Origin: Albidovulum sp. | Lineage (GTDB): Bacteria; Pseudomonadota; Alphaproteobacteria; Rhodobacterales; Rhodobacteraceae | Length of the DNA: 64,000 bases | Direction: 5' to 3' | NCBI GenBank assembly: GCA_030837785.1 | Contig: JAUQYA010000162.1 | Coordinates: 1 to 64,000, forward strand | Part shown: one piece after another, positions 23,852 to 32,585 of the stretch | Position numbering within the stretch: position 1 is the first letter of the stretch | Layout of the letters: every line of letters begins with the position of its first letter | Translations under genes and position numbers: made by a program | The notes under the pieces: model-generated | The model's database searches: none | Seen by the model: only the letters and a program-made list of their open reading frames with translations | Told to the model about the DNA's origin: nothing

Positions 23852-24596
23852 GTCCTTGAACCTCGACTGTATAATCCTTGACCACGCCGCCACGGGTCGG
23901 ATCGCCGACCTCGCATTGGCGCACGAAGACGCGCCGGCCATCGGCCAGCTGGCGCCAGTGACCGCGGCGCAGATGCCAGCGCGGGCTGGCATGACTGCCG
24001 CCCTGCGGCGGGGTGGCGGCGCGCAGGCGGTCTGGGTCGATGGCGACCTGATGCCAGATCCAGCCGCGCACGCCCTCGCGGGCGAAGGGCTTGCGGCGTG
24101 CAGGGGCCACCCGTTGCTCGCGCGCGTGGCCGGCAGATGCGAGGATCGCGAGGCCGCGCCAGACGATGGCGGCCGCAGCCTCGCCGGACTGCTCGATCAT
24201 GTCATTGTCGGCAAGCGCCGGATTGGCCTCGAACTCGGCAATGCCACCGTCGGCGATCCGGACGTGAACATGGACATCGGTCCAGCGACGCGGATTGCGC
24301 CAAAGCGCAAGCCAGACCGCATCGACACCATCGGGGCGCTGGCGGGCATAGACGATCTGGCTGCGGATGGTCGGCCCGTGGTCGCGCAGCTCGAAGATCG
24401 TGTTGGGGTGCGGGAGCCGCTGCGGCCCGGCGGCCAAGCGGCGGGCAAGCGTATCGACCTCGTCGGAATCGAACCCGGCCTGGTCGGCAAAATGCCAGAC
24501 CGGCGCGAACTCGAAACCGTCGAGCAGGTCTGCCTTCCAGAACCGCGCGCGGTGCGTGCGGACGATGCGTTTGAGGGCATAGGCATCGGGGATCAT
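23844..24596 (-). CDS. Hypothetical phage protein (250 aa)
   Basis: A 250-residue protein with no motif I can name. It opens with DAYALKRIVRTHRARFWKAD and has a Trp-rich centre (GVDAVWLALWRNPRRWTDVH) and a C-terminal stretch of strands (RVFVRQCEVGDPTRGG). It lies in the replication block between the nuclease and helicase genes, overlapping both by 4-8 bases, so it is surely translated with them. A role in DNA metabolism is inferred only from position. Confidence 0.7.
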   Translation of the reverse strand: MIPDAYALKRIVRTHRARFWKADLLDGFEFAPVWHFADQAGFDSDEVDTLARRLAAGPQRLPHPNTIFELRDHGPTIRSQIVYARQRPDGVDAVWLALWRNPRRWTDVHVHVRIADGGIAEFEANPALADNDMIEQSGEAAAAIVWRGLAILASAGHAREQRVAPARRKPFAREGVRGWIWHQVAIDPDRLRAATPPQGGSHASPRWHLRRGHWRQLADGRRVFVRQCEVGDPTRGGVVKDYTVEVQGHE

Positions 24597-25390
24597 GGCC
24601 GCTCACCCCAGCACCTTGCAGCCCAGGCACAGGGCGCGTGCCATTTGCCGGCGGCCATGCCGCCGCGACAGACGACGGCCGTGGGCTCGGTGGCGGCGCG
24701 CGGCAGCCACTCGCCGGCCTCGGATGCCTGCACGACCGTGACGGCGCGGTCGGACATCTCCTGCGCCAGCCGCGCGTCGAAGGGCACCAGCTCGCTGTGC
24801 AGTTCCATCGTGTCGCGGTTCAGCGCGGTGAAGAGCGCGGGCTGCGGCAGGTCGAGATAGGCCTGATAGAGCGCGATCTGGGCGGCATAGACAGGCCGGG
24901 CGAGGCTGATCCCGCGCTTGACCACATCCTTCCAGCTCGATGCGCCGAGCGCCTTGTTTTCCCAGAGCGCGGGATAGTCCATGGCGACGGGGCCGGAGAC
25001 GAGGCAGCCGTCGATATGGCCCTTGAACCGGCCGCCGAGGGCCGCAAAGCCGAACTGGCGGCCATCGGGGCGCTCGGTGCGCAGGTCGAACCCGGCGATG
25101 CGGAACCAGCCGGCGACAATATCCTCGGCCCGATGGCCCGCCTCGAAAATGCGCAGGGTCTTCGGCGCGAACCCCTGACCCTCGTCCTTGGGTAGGCCGA
25201 GAAAATCATACTGGATCTGGCGCAGGCAGTCGCGCCCCAAACCCGATGAGCTGACATAGGTCCGGGGCCGTTCGGCGCGATTGCGCGCCACCAGGGCGGT
25301 GTCGATGGCGGCCGAGATGGCCTCGACAATCGGCGGGCGCGGCAGATTGGCGCCATAGAGGCAGCCCGAGCCATGATTTAGGTCGATCAT
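24593..25390 (-). CDS. PD-(D/E)XK nuclease with Cas4/AddB-like cysteines
   Basis: A 265-residue nuclease. The active site appears as GHRAEDIVAGWF (His and Glu), FKGHIDGCLV (the PD-type Asp) and ALWENKALGASSW (the ExK element). Cysteines at the start (GRDCLRQIQYDF) and three near the C-terminus (VVCRGGMAAG, CAWAARC) are placed like the 4Fe-4S ligands of Cas4 and AddB. Such phage enzymes process DNA ends in recombination. It overlaps both neighbours by ATGA. Confidence 0.84.
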   Translation of the reverse strand: MIDLNHGSGCLYGANLPRPPIVEAISAAIDTALVARNRAERPRTYVSSSGLGRDCLRQIQYDFLGLPKDEGQGFAPKTLRIFEAGHRAEDIVAGWFRIAGFDLRTERPDGRQFGFAALGGRFKGHIDGCLVSGPVAMDYPALWENKALGASSWKDVVKRGISLARPVYAAQIALYQAYLDLPQPALFTALNRDTMELHSELVPFDARLAQEMSDRAVTVVQASEAGEWLPRAATEPTAVVCRGGMAAGKWHAPCAWAARCWGERP

Positions 25391-25602
25391 TGCTCGCGCT
25401 CCCAGAATCCGCCGGCCTGCGCGATGCAGGTCAGCTTGTGGAACTGGGCCTCCGTCAGCCGGGCGCGGGCGCCGAAACGCGCGAGCTTCTCGCGCAGGCT
25501 GTCGCAGAACTCGATCTCGAACTCGGTGACGGCGTTCTCGGTGGCGGAGTCCAGAAGCCCCGCCCAGCTGCAGGGTGCCACTTCGTCATTCAGGTCGATC
25601 AT
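25387..25602 (-). CDS. Small hypothetical phage protein (71 aa)
   Basis: A 71-residue acidic protein (TENAVTEFEIEFCDSLREKL, then LTEAQFHKLTCIAQAGGFWE). It shares its opening residues MIDLN with the nuclease and with an early primase segment, perhaps from related translation starts. Its stop overlaps the nuclease ATG. No family is recognised. The length and coupling support a real gene. Confidence 0.62.
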   Translation of the reverse strand: MIDLNDEVAPCSWAGLLDSATENAVTEFEIEFCDSLREKLARFGARARLTEAQFHKLTCIAQAGGFWEREQ

Positions 25603-25612
25603 GGTGCGTCCC

Positions 25613-25984
25613 CTAGAATGGAATTTCGTCGTCGAGGGCGGTTCCAGTGCGTTCCTTCCGCGCGGCCTGGTCCTGCATGCTGTCGACGTAGCCGGTGACG
25701 GCGGCCTCGATCAGGCGGTCGATCTCGGCCGCGGTGCGATTGAAGAAGGGTTCCATCAGCCCGAGGTCGGTCAGGGCTTCGGCGAAGAGCATCCGCGCAT
25801 CGCGGATCGCCTGTGTCTCGCGGGCGGTCTTGTCGATCATGCCATTCATCCTTTGGGCGATTGCGCTGCCCGCGTCCTGACAGCGGCGCGAGCAGAAGCG
25901 GTAATGGGGGAAGCGGTCCCAGCGCAGGCGGTGGCAGTAGCCGAAGCCGCGGGCCTCGCGGGCGCAGACCGCGCAGGGCGTCAC
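25613..25984 (-). CDS. Zinc-binding phage protein (DUF6511-like)
   Basis: A 123-residue protein starting at GTG 25984, which overlaps the stop of the upstream gene. Two Cys pairs, PCAVCAREARGFGYCHR and YRFCSRRCQDAG, form a likely zinc knuckle, as in DUF6511 proteins of related prophages. The helical C-terminal half includes DARMLFAEALTDLGLMEPFF. A longer frame upstream exists but is out of character and overlaps the neighbour. Function unknown, possibly nucleic-acid binding. Confidence 0.68.
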   Translation of the reverse strand: MTPCAVCAREARGFGYCHRLRWDRFPHYRFCSRRCQDAGSAIAQRMNGMIDKTARETQAIRDARMLFAEALTDLGLMEPFFNRTAAEIDRLIEAAVTGYVDSMQDQAARKERTGTALDDEIPF

Positions 25985-26271
25985 CCGAGCAAGAGCAGCG
26001 CGATCGGGTCCTCTCGGGGCCAATCCTGCCGGTTCAGGCGTTCCGACTGCAGGACGATCCAGCGCGAGATCGCGCTCACCGCCATGGCCTCGAGGTCGCC
26101 GAGGGTAAGGCTTGCGACGGGTTGGTGCAGTCTTCCTCGGGCCTCGAGCCATTTGCCGATCTCCGGCGCGGCCTCGCGCGTGACCTGCGCCTGCCACTGG
26201 TCTGCCTCGCAGGGCGGGCGCGAAGCCTTGTCGGAGCTGCGCGCCCGCCGTCGGGGTCTTGCCTCAGCCAT
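25981..26271 (-). CDS. Hypothetical phage protein (96 aa)
   Basis: A 96-residue protein from ATG 26271 with a basic N-terminus (MAEARPRRRARSSDK) and helical remainder (EIGKWLEARGRLHQPVASLT and MAVSAISRWIVLQSERL). It overlaps the SSB-like gene by 8 bases and the zinc protein by GTGA. No family is recognised. Its place suggests an accessory role in replication or recombination. Confidence 0.65.
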   Translation of the reverse strand: MAEARPRRRARSSDKASRPPCEADQWQAQVTREAAPEIGKWLEARGRLHQPVASLTLGDLEAMAVSAISRWIVLQSERLNRQDWPREDPIALLLLG

Positions 26272-27049
26272 TGAGCCAGGCGGGCATGCCGGGCGCTGCC
26301 GCCGGGGTCGGCTGCGGCGACGGGGTGACCGGGGCGGGCACCGGTGCAGCTGCAGCGGGAGCGGCGGGTTGCGCGCCCCAGTTCGGTGCCGCGGGTGCCG
26401 GTTGCGCCGCGCCCCATGCCGGTGCGGATGCCGATGTCTGGGCCGGTGTCTGGGCCTGCCAGCCCGGCGGCGTGGCTCCCGCGGTCTTGCGCGGCGGGGC
26501 GTTGACGGGATCGGGCGGCACGCTTTCACCGCGCATGATCGGCCCATGCTGCGGCTCGTCGGGCAGAACGACATTGGCGATGCGGTTCTGGTCGCGATAT
26601 TGCGGGTTGGAGGCGGGCTCGACCATGATCCGGGCGGCGAAGGTGATGCCGTCGAGATGCTTGAGCCCGGGCAGCACCCGTTTGGCCTTGGCGGCAGGGC
26701 TTTCGTCCTTGGGGTCCAGCCCGAGAGCGATGTCAACCATGGCGCGAAAGGTGGATTTCGAGATCTTCCAGCCGATCGACTGGCCCTTCTCGTCAACCTT
26801 GCCACCGGCCACGGTGAAGCTCTGCCAGAACTTGCGCCGGGCATGGGGGCCGTCGACCACGGTGAATTCGCAGTCGAGCATCTTCGCGTCGCTCGATTGC
26901 GACGCCTTCAGCAGCCCCGCATCCATCGGCGTGGCACCATTGACCCCGGCCGGGCGGATGGTCAGCCGCACCTTCGCGAAGGTGCCGTCGGGGATCAGCT
27001 CGCCGATGGGGGCCATCTGCGGCTGGGCGTCGTTCAGATCGTAGCTCAT
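26264..27049 (-). CDS. Probable phage single-strand DNA-binding-like protein
   Basis: A 261-residue protein starting at ATG 27049 (MSYDLNDAQPQ). The first 170 residues look like a beta-rich OB-type domain (GTFAKVRLTIRPAGV, AKMLDCEFTVVDGPHARRKF, FAARIMVEPAS). The C-terminal 90 residues are a Pro/Ala/Gln-rich disordered tail ending in PAWLNG, a shape like SSB proteins, though the acidic tip is absent. It is next to a RecA-like ATPase gene. The SSB role is inferred from architecture and context, not from a certain motif. Confidence 0.62.
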   Translation of the reverse strand: MSYDLNDAQPQMAPIGELIPDGTFAKVRLTIRPAGVNGATPMDAGLLKASQSSDAKMLDCEFTVVDGPHARRKFWQSFTVAGGKVDEKGQSIGWKISKSTFRAMVDIALGLDPKDESPAAKAKRVLPGLKHLDGITFAARIMVEPASNPQYRDQNRIANVVLPDEPQHGPIMRGESVPPDPVNAPPRKTAGATPPGWQAQTPAQTSASAPAWGAAQPAPAAPNWGAQPAAPAAAAPVPAPVTPSPQPTPAAAPGMPAWLNG

Positions 27050-27068
27050 TGTCTGTCCTTTCTCGGGA

Positions 27069-27926
27069 TCAGGAGGTGATTGCGGGTTGGGCGGGAACAC
27101 GACCGTCGATGCGGGCGAGCAGCGCGCCCAGATCGGGGGGCTCGGTCACATCGAGCCGTCCGGAGCGGTCCTTGGCGGGAAGGCCCCAGGGGTTGCCGGA
27201 ACGGCAGACGAGGCGGCGTTCGGAGGCGGTCTCATCCAGCACCCAGCCGCCTTCGGCATCGCGGGCGAAGAGCTGCATCGAGACCACCTGATCGACGACG
27301 CCGGGCAGTTCGCGGCCGGCCTTCGAGCCTTCCATCTGCGGCTGCCAGGTGACGGTGCCGAACTCGTCGGTGACCTTTTCCAGCACGCCGACGAAGATCA
27401 CCGTCTTGCCGCGCGCATGCTGAAGGTGCTTCAGCGCCTGGATCACCTCGCGGCCCAGAAGCCCGTAGGCGCCGCGGACATCGGGCTTGCCGGTGCGGTC
27501 CGAGAACGCCTCGGGCTGCTGGCGGGCATAGGCCATCGCCTGGCGCGTCAGATCGGTGATCGAGTCGACGAAGATGATGCGCCGCGAAGCGAGGAAAGCC
27601 TCGATGCCGCTGCCCTTATGCTGGGCCTGCAGCCAGGCATGGCGTTCGGTGCCGTACCAGGACTGCGGATGCTGCGCCGGGTCCGGCCCGCCGATCAGCA
27701 CGACCAGATCGCGGAAATCGGCGAAGCTGCGCACCGGGATCGAGGCGCCGCGCCAGTCCTGCACCGATTTCATGCCGGCCTCGAGGTCGAGGCACACTGT
27801 TTCCCCGGCCGGCAGCGTCTTCAAAAGCGTGGTCTTGCCGACGCCGGGCGGGCCGAAGATCGCCAGCGAGGTCTTGTTCTCGGCCGCCGAGAGGCGTTCG
27901 TCGGCGGTGATGATGCGGAAAGTCAT
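27069..27926 (-). CDS. RecA-like/Sak4-type phage ATPase
   Basis: A 285-residue AAA-type P-loop protein starting at ATG 27926 (MTFRIITADERLS). Walker A is AIFGPPGVGKTTLLKTLP and Walker B is RRIIFVDSITDLTRQAM. DLEAGMKSVQDWRG and GKTVIFVGVLEKV are typical of the phage Sak4/AAA_24 group, which promote single-strand annealing or recombination together with SSB. Its SSB-like neighbour fits. The long frame upstream of the ATG is an overlap with other genes and not translated. Confidence 0.85.
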   Translation of the reverse strand: MTFRIITADERLSAAENKTSLAIFGPPGVGKTTLLKTLPAGETVCLDLEAGMKSVQDWRGASIPVRSFADFRDLVVLIGGPDPAQHPQSWYGTERHAWLQAQHKGSGIEAFLASRRIIFVDSITDLTRQAMAYARQQPEAFSDRTGKPDVRGAYGLLGREVIQALKHLQHARGKTVIFVGVLEKVTDEFGTVTWQPQMEGSKAGRELPGVVDQVVSMQLFARDAEGGWVLDETASERRLVCRSGNPWGLPAKDRSGRLDVTEPPDLGALLARIDGRVPAQPAITS

Positions 27927-27951
27927 GGTGTTCTCCGAAGGATTGGAAGCT

Positions 27952-28026
27952 GCGCGGCGGCGGGGGTGACCGGGTGCCGAAGGGGAACCTGCCCGGCGTT
28001 GCCGACCGGGCGTCCCGCCGCCGCGC
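27952..28026 (-). other. Large intercistronic inverted repeat
   Basis: A perfect 13-bp inverted repeat (GCGCGGCGGCGGG at 27952-27964 and CCCGCCGCCGCGC at 28014-28026) encloses 49 bases that hold a second, inner repeat (GCCCGG...CCGGGC). It fills the gap between the stop of one gene at 28028 and the ATPase start at 27926. No T-run follows. In RNA it would fold into a strong hairpin just before the ATPase ribosome site, so it may act in stability or partial termination between the two genes. Confidence 0.5.
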
Positions 28027-28027
28027 G

Positions 28028-28546
28028 TTACCGGTCTCGGGTCTCGAGCCGGAACACGGGTTTGCCGGTGGTCTCGCTGCGCGCCGAGGCGAAACCCTCG
28101 CGCATCGCCTCGGGCCAGGCGCCGAAGCGGCGCTCGGGCACGCGGTAGGCGATCTCGAGATACTCGGTTGGATCGTCGCCGGATGCGGCGATGCGCGCGG
28201 CCATGGTGGCCAGCCGGTCCTGATCCCAGGACACCTTCTTCGGCAGATCGGCGATGACGGTGATGCCGTCGTCCTCGATCCGCACCGTGCCCGAAGTCTT
28301 GCCCTGCGCGGCGCGTTCGGCCTCGGTCGCGGCCCCGTAACGTTGGCCGATCCCGGCCTCCAGCCGGTCCCGCAACCGCTTGACGCGCGTGGTTTCCGCC
28401 AGCGCCGTCTCCTGCAGGGCGAGCAACATGTCCGGCGGCAGGGCGGCGATATCGCCGATGGCGAGGCGGTCGAGGTCGTCGAGACCGGGGGTGTTGGCGA
28501 GTTGCGGCATGGCGAAAGATCCGATGAAGGGGATGGGCGCGGCCAT
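28028..28546 (-). CDS. Hypothetical phage protein (172 aa)
   Basis: A 172-residue protein with N-terminal helices (LDDLDRLAIGDIAALPPDML and LALQETALAETTRVKRL), then a SGTVRIEDDGITVIADLPKK strand section and WDQDRLATMAARIAASGDDP. The last part resembles proteins encoded beside recombination ATPases in related prophages. Function unknown. It overlaps its upstream neighbour by ATGA. Confidence 0.68.
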   Translation of the reverse strand: MAAPIPFIGSFAMPQLANTPGLDDLDRLAIGDIAALPPDMLLALQETALAETTRVKRLRDRLEAGIGQRYGAATEAERAAQGKTSGTVRIEDDGITVIADLPKKVSWDQDRLATMAARIAASGDDPTEYLEIAYRVPERRFGAWPEAMREGFASARSETTGKPVFRLETRDR

Positions 28547-28893
28547 CAGGCGGCCACGGGTTCAGCAATCAGCCGGGCCATTGAGACCGGCGCATTGCGG
28601 GGCTTGGTCCGCGCGATGGCGAGATAGGCGAAGCGGTCCGGGCCGAGGCGCACCTGCACCAGGTGGACCAGTGCGGCGTCGAAGGCGCGGTAGGCGGCAC
28701 TGGCCAGCGCCCCGAGCCTGCGGCGCTCTGGCTCCGGCAGGGTCGAGATCGCTGCCGTCGTGTCGATGCCGAGGAAGCCGCGATGGTATTCCAGCCGGTC
28801 GCCGGGCATGGCCTGACCGATCCAGGCGCAGAATTCGATGTCGGTCAGTGGCCGGGGCCGGATCGGGGTGAATGCGATGGCGGGCATGAACAT
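28546..28893 (-). CDS. Hypothetical phage protein (115 aa)
   Basis: A 115-residue protein (PLTDIEFCAWIGQAMPGDRL, then EYHRGFLGIDTTAAI and LVHLVQVRLGPDRFAYLAIA). The phrase AWIGQA..GDRLEYHRGFL occurs in many short phage proteins of alphaproteobacteria that lack a known role. ATG 28893 or 28887 may be the start. Coupled by ATGA to the next gene. Confidence 0.68.
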   Translation of the reverse strand: MFMPAIAFTPIRPRPLTDIEFCAWIGQAMPGDRLEYHRGFLGIDTTAAISTLPEPERRRLGALASAAYRAFDAALVHLVQVRLGPDRFAYLAIARTKPRNAPVSMARLIAEPVAA

Positions 28894-28915
28894 GGTCTCC
28901 TCCTTTCCCCTCTAC

Positions 28916-29509
28916 TCACCCCGCCTGCGAACCGTCCCACCGCGCCCCGAGCCCGCGCATGGCGAGGTCGAGCCGCAGCCGGGCGATGTGGCGGTAGAGG
29001 GCGGAGCGGGAGATGCCGGTCTGGCCGACGATCTCGGCGATGGCGCAGCTGCCAAGTGCGGCGCAGAGGTTGCGGGCCTCCTCGGGCAGATCGTCGAGCG
29101 CGCGGGCGAGGTCGTGGCGAAGCTCGGCATCCCCGGTCGCGCAGGGGTCCTGGCCGTGCCAGGCCGCCAGCCCGTCGGCTTCCGCCAGCAGGCAGCCCAG
29201 CGGTTCGGTCCCGCCGGCAACGGGCATGTCCAACGACAGCATCGTCCCGCCCTGCGCCCGGCGCTGACGGTGATGGCGCATCGCGATCCGCGAGGACTGG
29301 TTGCGCAGGACGATGCCCGCGAAAGCGCCGATGCCGCCGCGGCGGGCGTCGAAGCCGGGCAAGCGGCAGATCAGATCGACCAGAAGGTCCTGGCGGAGAT
29401 CGTCGAGATCGGCGGCGGGCAGCACCAGCTTGCGGTGCAGGCGGCGCGCGGCAACGGCCGCTTCGTCGATCAGGGTGGCAAGGTCGGCGGGGGAAAGCGG
29501 GGGATGCAT
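28916..29509 (-). CDS. Sigma-70-like phage regulator
   Basis: A 197-residue protein from ATG 29509. DLDDLRQDLLVDLICRLPGFDARRGG, shortened here, resembles sigma region 2 with its acidic helix; FAGIVLRNQSSRIAMRHHRQ a following helix; and IAEIVGQTGISRSALYRHIARLRLDL, again shortened, region 4 with its helix-turn-helix. Such sigma-like proteins are frequent in Rhodobacteraceae prophages and may steer transcription of early genes. An inverted repeat at 29523-29544 lies just before it. Confidence 0.78.
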   Translation of the reverse strand: MHPPLSPADLATLIDEAAVAARRLHRKLVLPAADLDDLRQDLLVDLICRLPGFDARRGGIGAFAGIVLRNQSSRIAMRHHRQRRAQGGTMLSLDMPVAGGTEPLGCLLAEADGLAAWHGQDPCATGDAELRHDLARALDDLPEEARNLCAALGSCAIAEIVGQTGISRSALYRHIARLRLDLAMRGLGARWDGSQAG

Positions 29510-29522
29510 GTCGTGAAGCCTC

Positions 29523-29544
29523 GGAACATCATTGCTGTTGTTCC
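29523..29544. promoter_or_regulatory. Inverted repeat upstream of the sigma-like gene
   Basis: GGAACA and TGTTCC form a 6-bp inverted repeat with a 10-base spacer, ending 13 bases before the ATG at 29509. The size fits a dimeric repressor site that overlaps the 5' end of the transcript. No promoter boxes are clear. The site is a weak call from symmetry and position only. Confidence 0.35.
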
Positions 29545-29621
29545 CAGACTGCCGGACCCGGCATCGCTTCCGGTGTGTTTGGCGTGTGGTTGTTGTGTGC
29601 GGATAATGTGTGTCGCGGGCG

Positions 29622-30560
29622 TCAGCCCTCGATCGAGATCTCTGCCGGTTCGAGGCCAAGCCGATAGCCACGCGCCCGAACCGTCGCGATGAGCGCTTTC
29701 GCCTGCGCCTCAGGCAACCCGCTGGCGGCAAGCGCCTTGCGCAGGTCGCGGACGATTTCATTGGCGGGTCGGCTGGTCTGCGTTTCGATTTCCTGCTTTT
29801 TCAGGAGAGGATCGCGCTTGGCGGCCTGCTCGGTCAGCAGGCGAAACAGCGCGAACATCTGCATCGGCAGATCGAGCCGCACCCCGTCGAGGATCGCCGA
29901 TTGCGCCGCACGGTCCAGAACGAGACGTGGCGTCGCCCCCGGTGTCGGAACCTTGTCCAGGACGAGGCAGCCCGTCCCGTCGGGTGTGGCCCGAAAAACG
30001 TCGGCAAGCTGGCGGGGCTCGATCCCTGTTTCCCGCAACCGTATGGATATTTCGGTCGGGAAAGCACAGGCGATCAGGACCAGCGGCTGCGGGCCAGCGG
30101 CACCTTTGATCGCCATGATCATGCCTGGCGAGTTCAGTTCGTCGGGATCAAGGCAGAGAGCGATCGCGTGGCCGGAGGAAGTATTTCCCAACAACCAGAT
30201 GCCCTCGGCAATCCGCGCCGCTGCGCCACCGATATCACCGCTTGCCGCGATTTGCGCCGCAAGGCGGTCGGGATCGACCAGGAAGCGGCGAAGATCGTCC
30301 TCGCGCAGGATGACATCTTCGCTGGCATCGTTCGGGCAGCAGGCGCGAAGCTCGCCGTCGATGTCCCGGATCGGACGCGCGTCGAGGCCACAGTCGCAAT
30401 GGGCGCAGACCGACCAGCTGTCCGCCTTGCGCTGTTCGATCAGCACCCGCGCCCGCAGCATGCGGTCGATCTCGCGCTCGGGAAAGCGGCGCAGGGCCCG
30501 ACCCGAGATCGAAACCCGCGCGCCGCCTTCACTCAGCCGCGTCCACAACCATGCCAGCAT
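29622..30560 (-). CDS. Hypothetical prophage protein with zinc knuckle and winged-helix end (312 aa)
   Basis: A 312-residue protein. Residues 50-76 carry a possible zinc site (SVCAHCDCGLD and RACCPND). The C-terminal 70 residues (KKQEIETQTSRPANEIVRDL, RKALAASGLPEAQAKALI and RARGYRLGL) look like an OmpR-type winged helix. A regulator or DNA-binding role fits but is not shown. It overlaps the next upstream gene by 32 bases, so the two are an operon. Confidence 0.68.
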   Translation of the reverse strand: MLAWLWTRLSEGGARVSISGRALRRFPEREIDRMLRARVLIEQRKADSWSVCAHCDCGLDARPIRDIDGELRACCPNDASEDVILREDDLRRFLVDPDRLAAQIAASGDIGGAAARIAEGIWLLGNTSSGHAIALCLDPDELNSPGMIMAIKGAAGPQPLVLIACAFPTEISIRLRETGIEPRQLADVFRATPDGTGCLVLDKVPTPGATPRLVLDRAAQSAILDGVRLDLPMQMFALFRLLTEQAAKRDPLLKKQEIETQTSRPANEIVRDLRKALAASGLPEAQAKALIATVRARGYRLGLEPAEISIEG

Positions 30561-31767
30561 CGCGGTCCTTCTCGAGCCCGTTGCGCGCGACCAGCGTATG
30601 GATCGCCTTTTCGAACCTTGTGCGGCGGAAGGCGAGCGTTCCCGGCGGCTTCAGCCGCACCGTGACCTGTGCCGGCCGCTTGGCCCCAGTATCGAACGCC
30701 ACCCTGAAGGTGATCTCGCCGAGCCGCCAGCCGCGACCGAAGCGCACCTCGCTGCCGCGGAAATGCGCAAGCGCGGCGCCGGTCGCGTCCTTGGATTCCC
30801 AGCTGCGCACATGGCGCCAGCGTTGCTCCTCTTCGTCGCGCTCGAAGTGATCGGCGGCGGCAGCGACGATCCGGACCTCCCTGATGCGCTCGTCGTAGCG
30901 ATGCTCGAACGCGAAATCCGGTCCCGCGTCGCTGATCGGGTCGAGCGTGTAGAGATCGCGCGCGTCCCGCCCCGAGAAAAATCCGGGCCGACGCAGGATA
31001 TGGTGCGCGAAGATCTCGGCAATCGCGCTCTGCTGCGCCTTGACCACACCACCGACGAACAGCCGCCCCTCCACGGGCGAATAGCGCAGGACGGCATATT
31101 TCACGGCGCGCAGGGTGATGATTTCCTCCCGGTCGCCGGCGACCACCGGCGTCGTGGTGACCTGCGCGCCATGGCTGATGACCAGGTTGATCTCGCCGTC
31201 CTCCTCGTAGGGGCCCAGCCGGCAATATTCGCCCTGCAGGTCCTGCGAGAACAGGGTCATGGCCGCAGCCTTGAAAGCGTCGGTCATTTCTTCGGTCAGA
31301 TCGGCGCCGACGTCGCGCTCCGGTCCCCGGAACTCGGCCGGAGAGCTCGGAGCGCGCAACGCATGAAAATCTGCCGCGGCCTCGAAGATGCGGTGATGCA
31401 GAAGGTAGGTGTACAGCGCGACATGTTTGGGATCATGCCGTATGGGCGCTGTGTCGGCGTCATCGCCCTCGGGTTCGGGATAGAGGATCACGCCGCGCCG
31501 GCGCGCCTCGTTCAGGATGAGTTGCATCCCCTCATTGCTGCCGAGTTCGGCGATTCGATGCAGGTCGGCGACCATTCCGGGGTTCCAGCCGGCAATCGTG
31601 CCTTCAAAATGTGCCATCAGCGCCGTGCGGATCGTGGCAGGTTCGCCGCCGAAAGACAGCGGAAGGCCATCCTCACCGAAATGCCGCACGAAAAGCGCCC
31701 GCATCAGCCCGGGGTCGACGGTTTTCAGGAACTTCGGATTGACGAATTTCTTGAGATCGGAACCCAC
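30529..31767 (-). CDS. Hypothetical prophage protein (412 aa)
   Basis: Starts at GTG 31767 (VGSDLKKFVNPKFLKTVDPG), with GAGGT eight bases upstream; a TTG five codons earlier is less likely. The protein is acidic and globular, with strands such as EINLVISHGAQVTTTPVVAG and VKYAVLRYSPVEGRLFVGGV and a C-terminal RPAQVTVRLKPPGTLAFRR. I cannot assign it. Together with the zinc/winged-helix gene it forms a two-gene operon running away from the recombinase operon, a usual place for phage or island control genes. Confidence 0.7.
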   Translation of the reverse strand: MGSDLKKFVNPKFLKTVDPGLMRALFVRHFGEDGLPLSFGGEPATIRTALMAHFEGTIAGWNPGMVADLHRIAELGSNEGMQLILNEARRRGVILYPEPEGDDADTAPIRHDPKHVALYTYLLHHRIFEAAADFHALRAPSSPAEFRGPERDVGADLTEEMTDAFKAAAMTLFSQDLQGEYCRLGPYEEDGEINLVISHGAQVTTTPVVAGDREEIITLRAVKYAVLRYSPVEGRLFVGGVVKAQQSAIAEIFAHHILRRPGFFSGRDARDLYTLDPISDAGPDFAFEHRYDERIREVRIVAAAADHFERDEEEQRWRHVRSWESKDATGAALAHFRGSEVRFGRGWRLGEITFRVAFDTGAKRPAQVTVRLKPPGTLAFRRTRFEKAIHTLVARNGLEKDRDAGMVVDAAE

Positions 31768-31929
31768 GGGAACACCTCGCAAACGGGCAGCTTGTTCTGA
31801 TTATGTTCTACCCGAGGAAACAACCGGGAGTCGAGTCCGATTGGCACGTATGGTCGCAACGCGCCATCGTGGGACGGTTCGCGAAACCGGTGAGTAGAGG
31901 CCAGAGGAGACGACCGCTCCGAGGCCCGC

Positions 31930-32129
31930 ATGAAACGCCCCAATCCCCTGCCACCCGACCGGATGACCGCCGCAGAACGCCGCACCGAGTTGTGCGGCCT
32001 GCTGGCGCTCGGGCTGGTTCGGTTGCGGATGCGGGAGAGGAGCGAAGTATCTGACGATAGTGGAGAACGTTGCCTACACTATCCGCCCGACCAATGCCGT
32101 CATGCAACTCCAACTCGCCGGAGACATGC

Positions 32130-32133
<4 letters not shown>
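31930..32133 (+). CDS. Small protein upstream of the recombinase operon (67 aa)
   Basis: A 67-residue protein (MTAAERRTELCGLLALGLVR, LHYPPDQCRHATPTRRR). I recall short, similar proteins ahead of DUF2924-recombinase pairs. Its stop overlaps the ATG of the DUF2924 gene (ATGA), which supports translation. Start ATG 31930 or 31963. It is the first gene of a four-gene recombinase operon. Confidence 0.62.
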
Positions 32134-32581
<448 letters not shown>

Positions 32582-32585
<4 letters not shown>

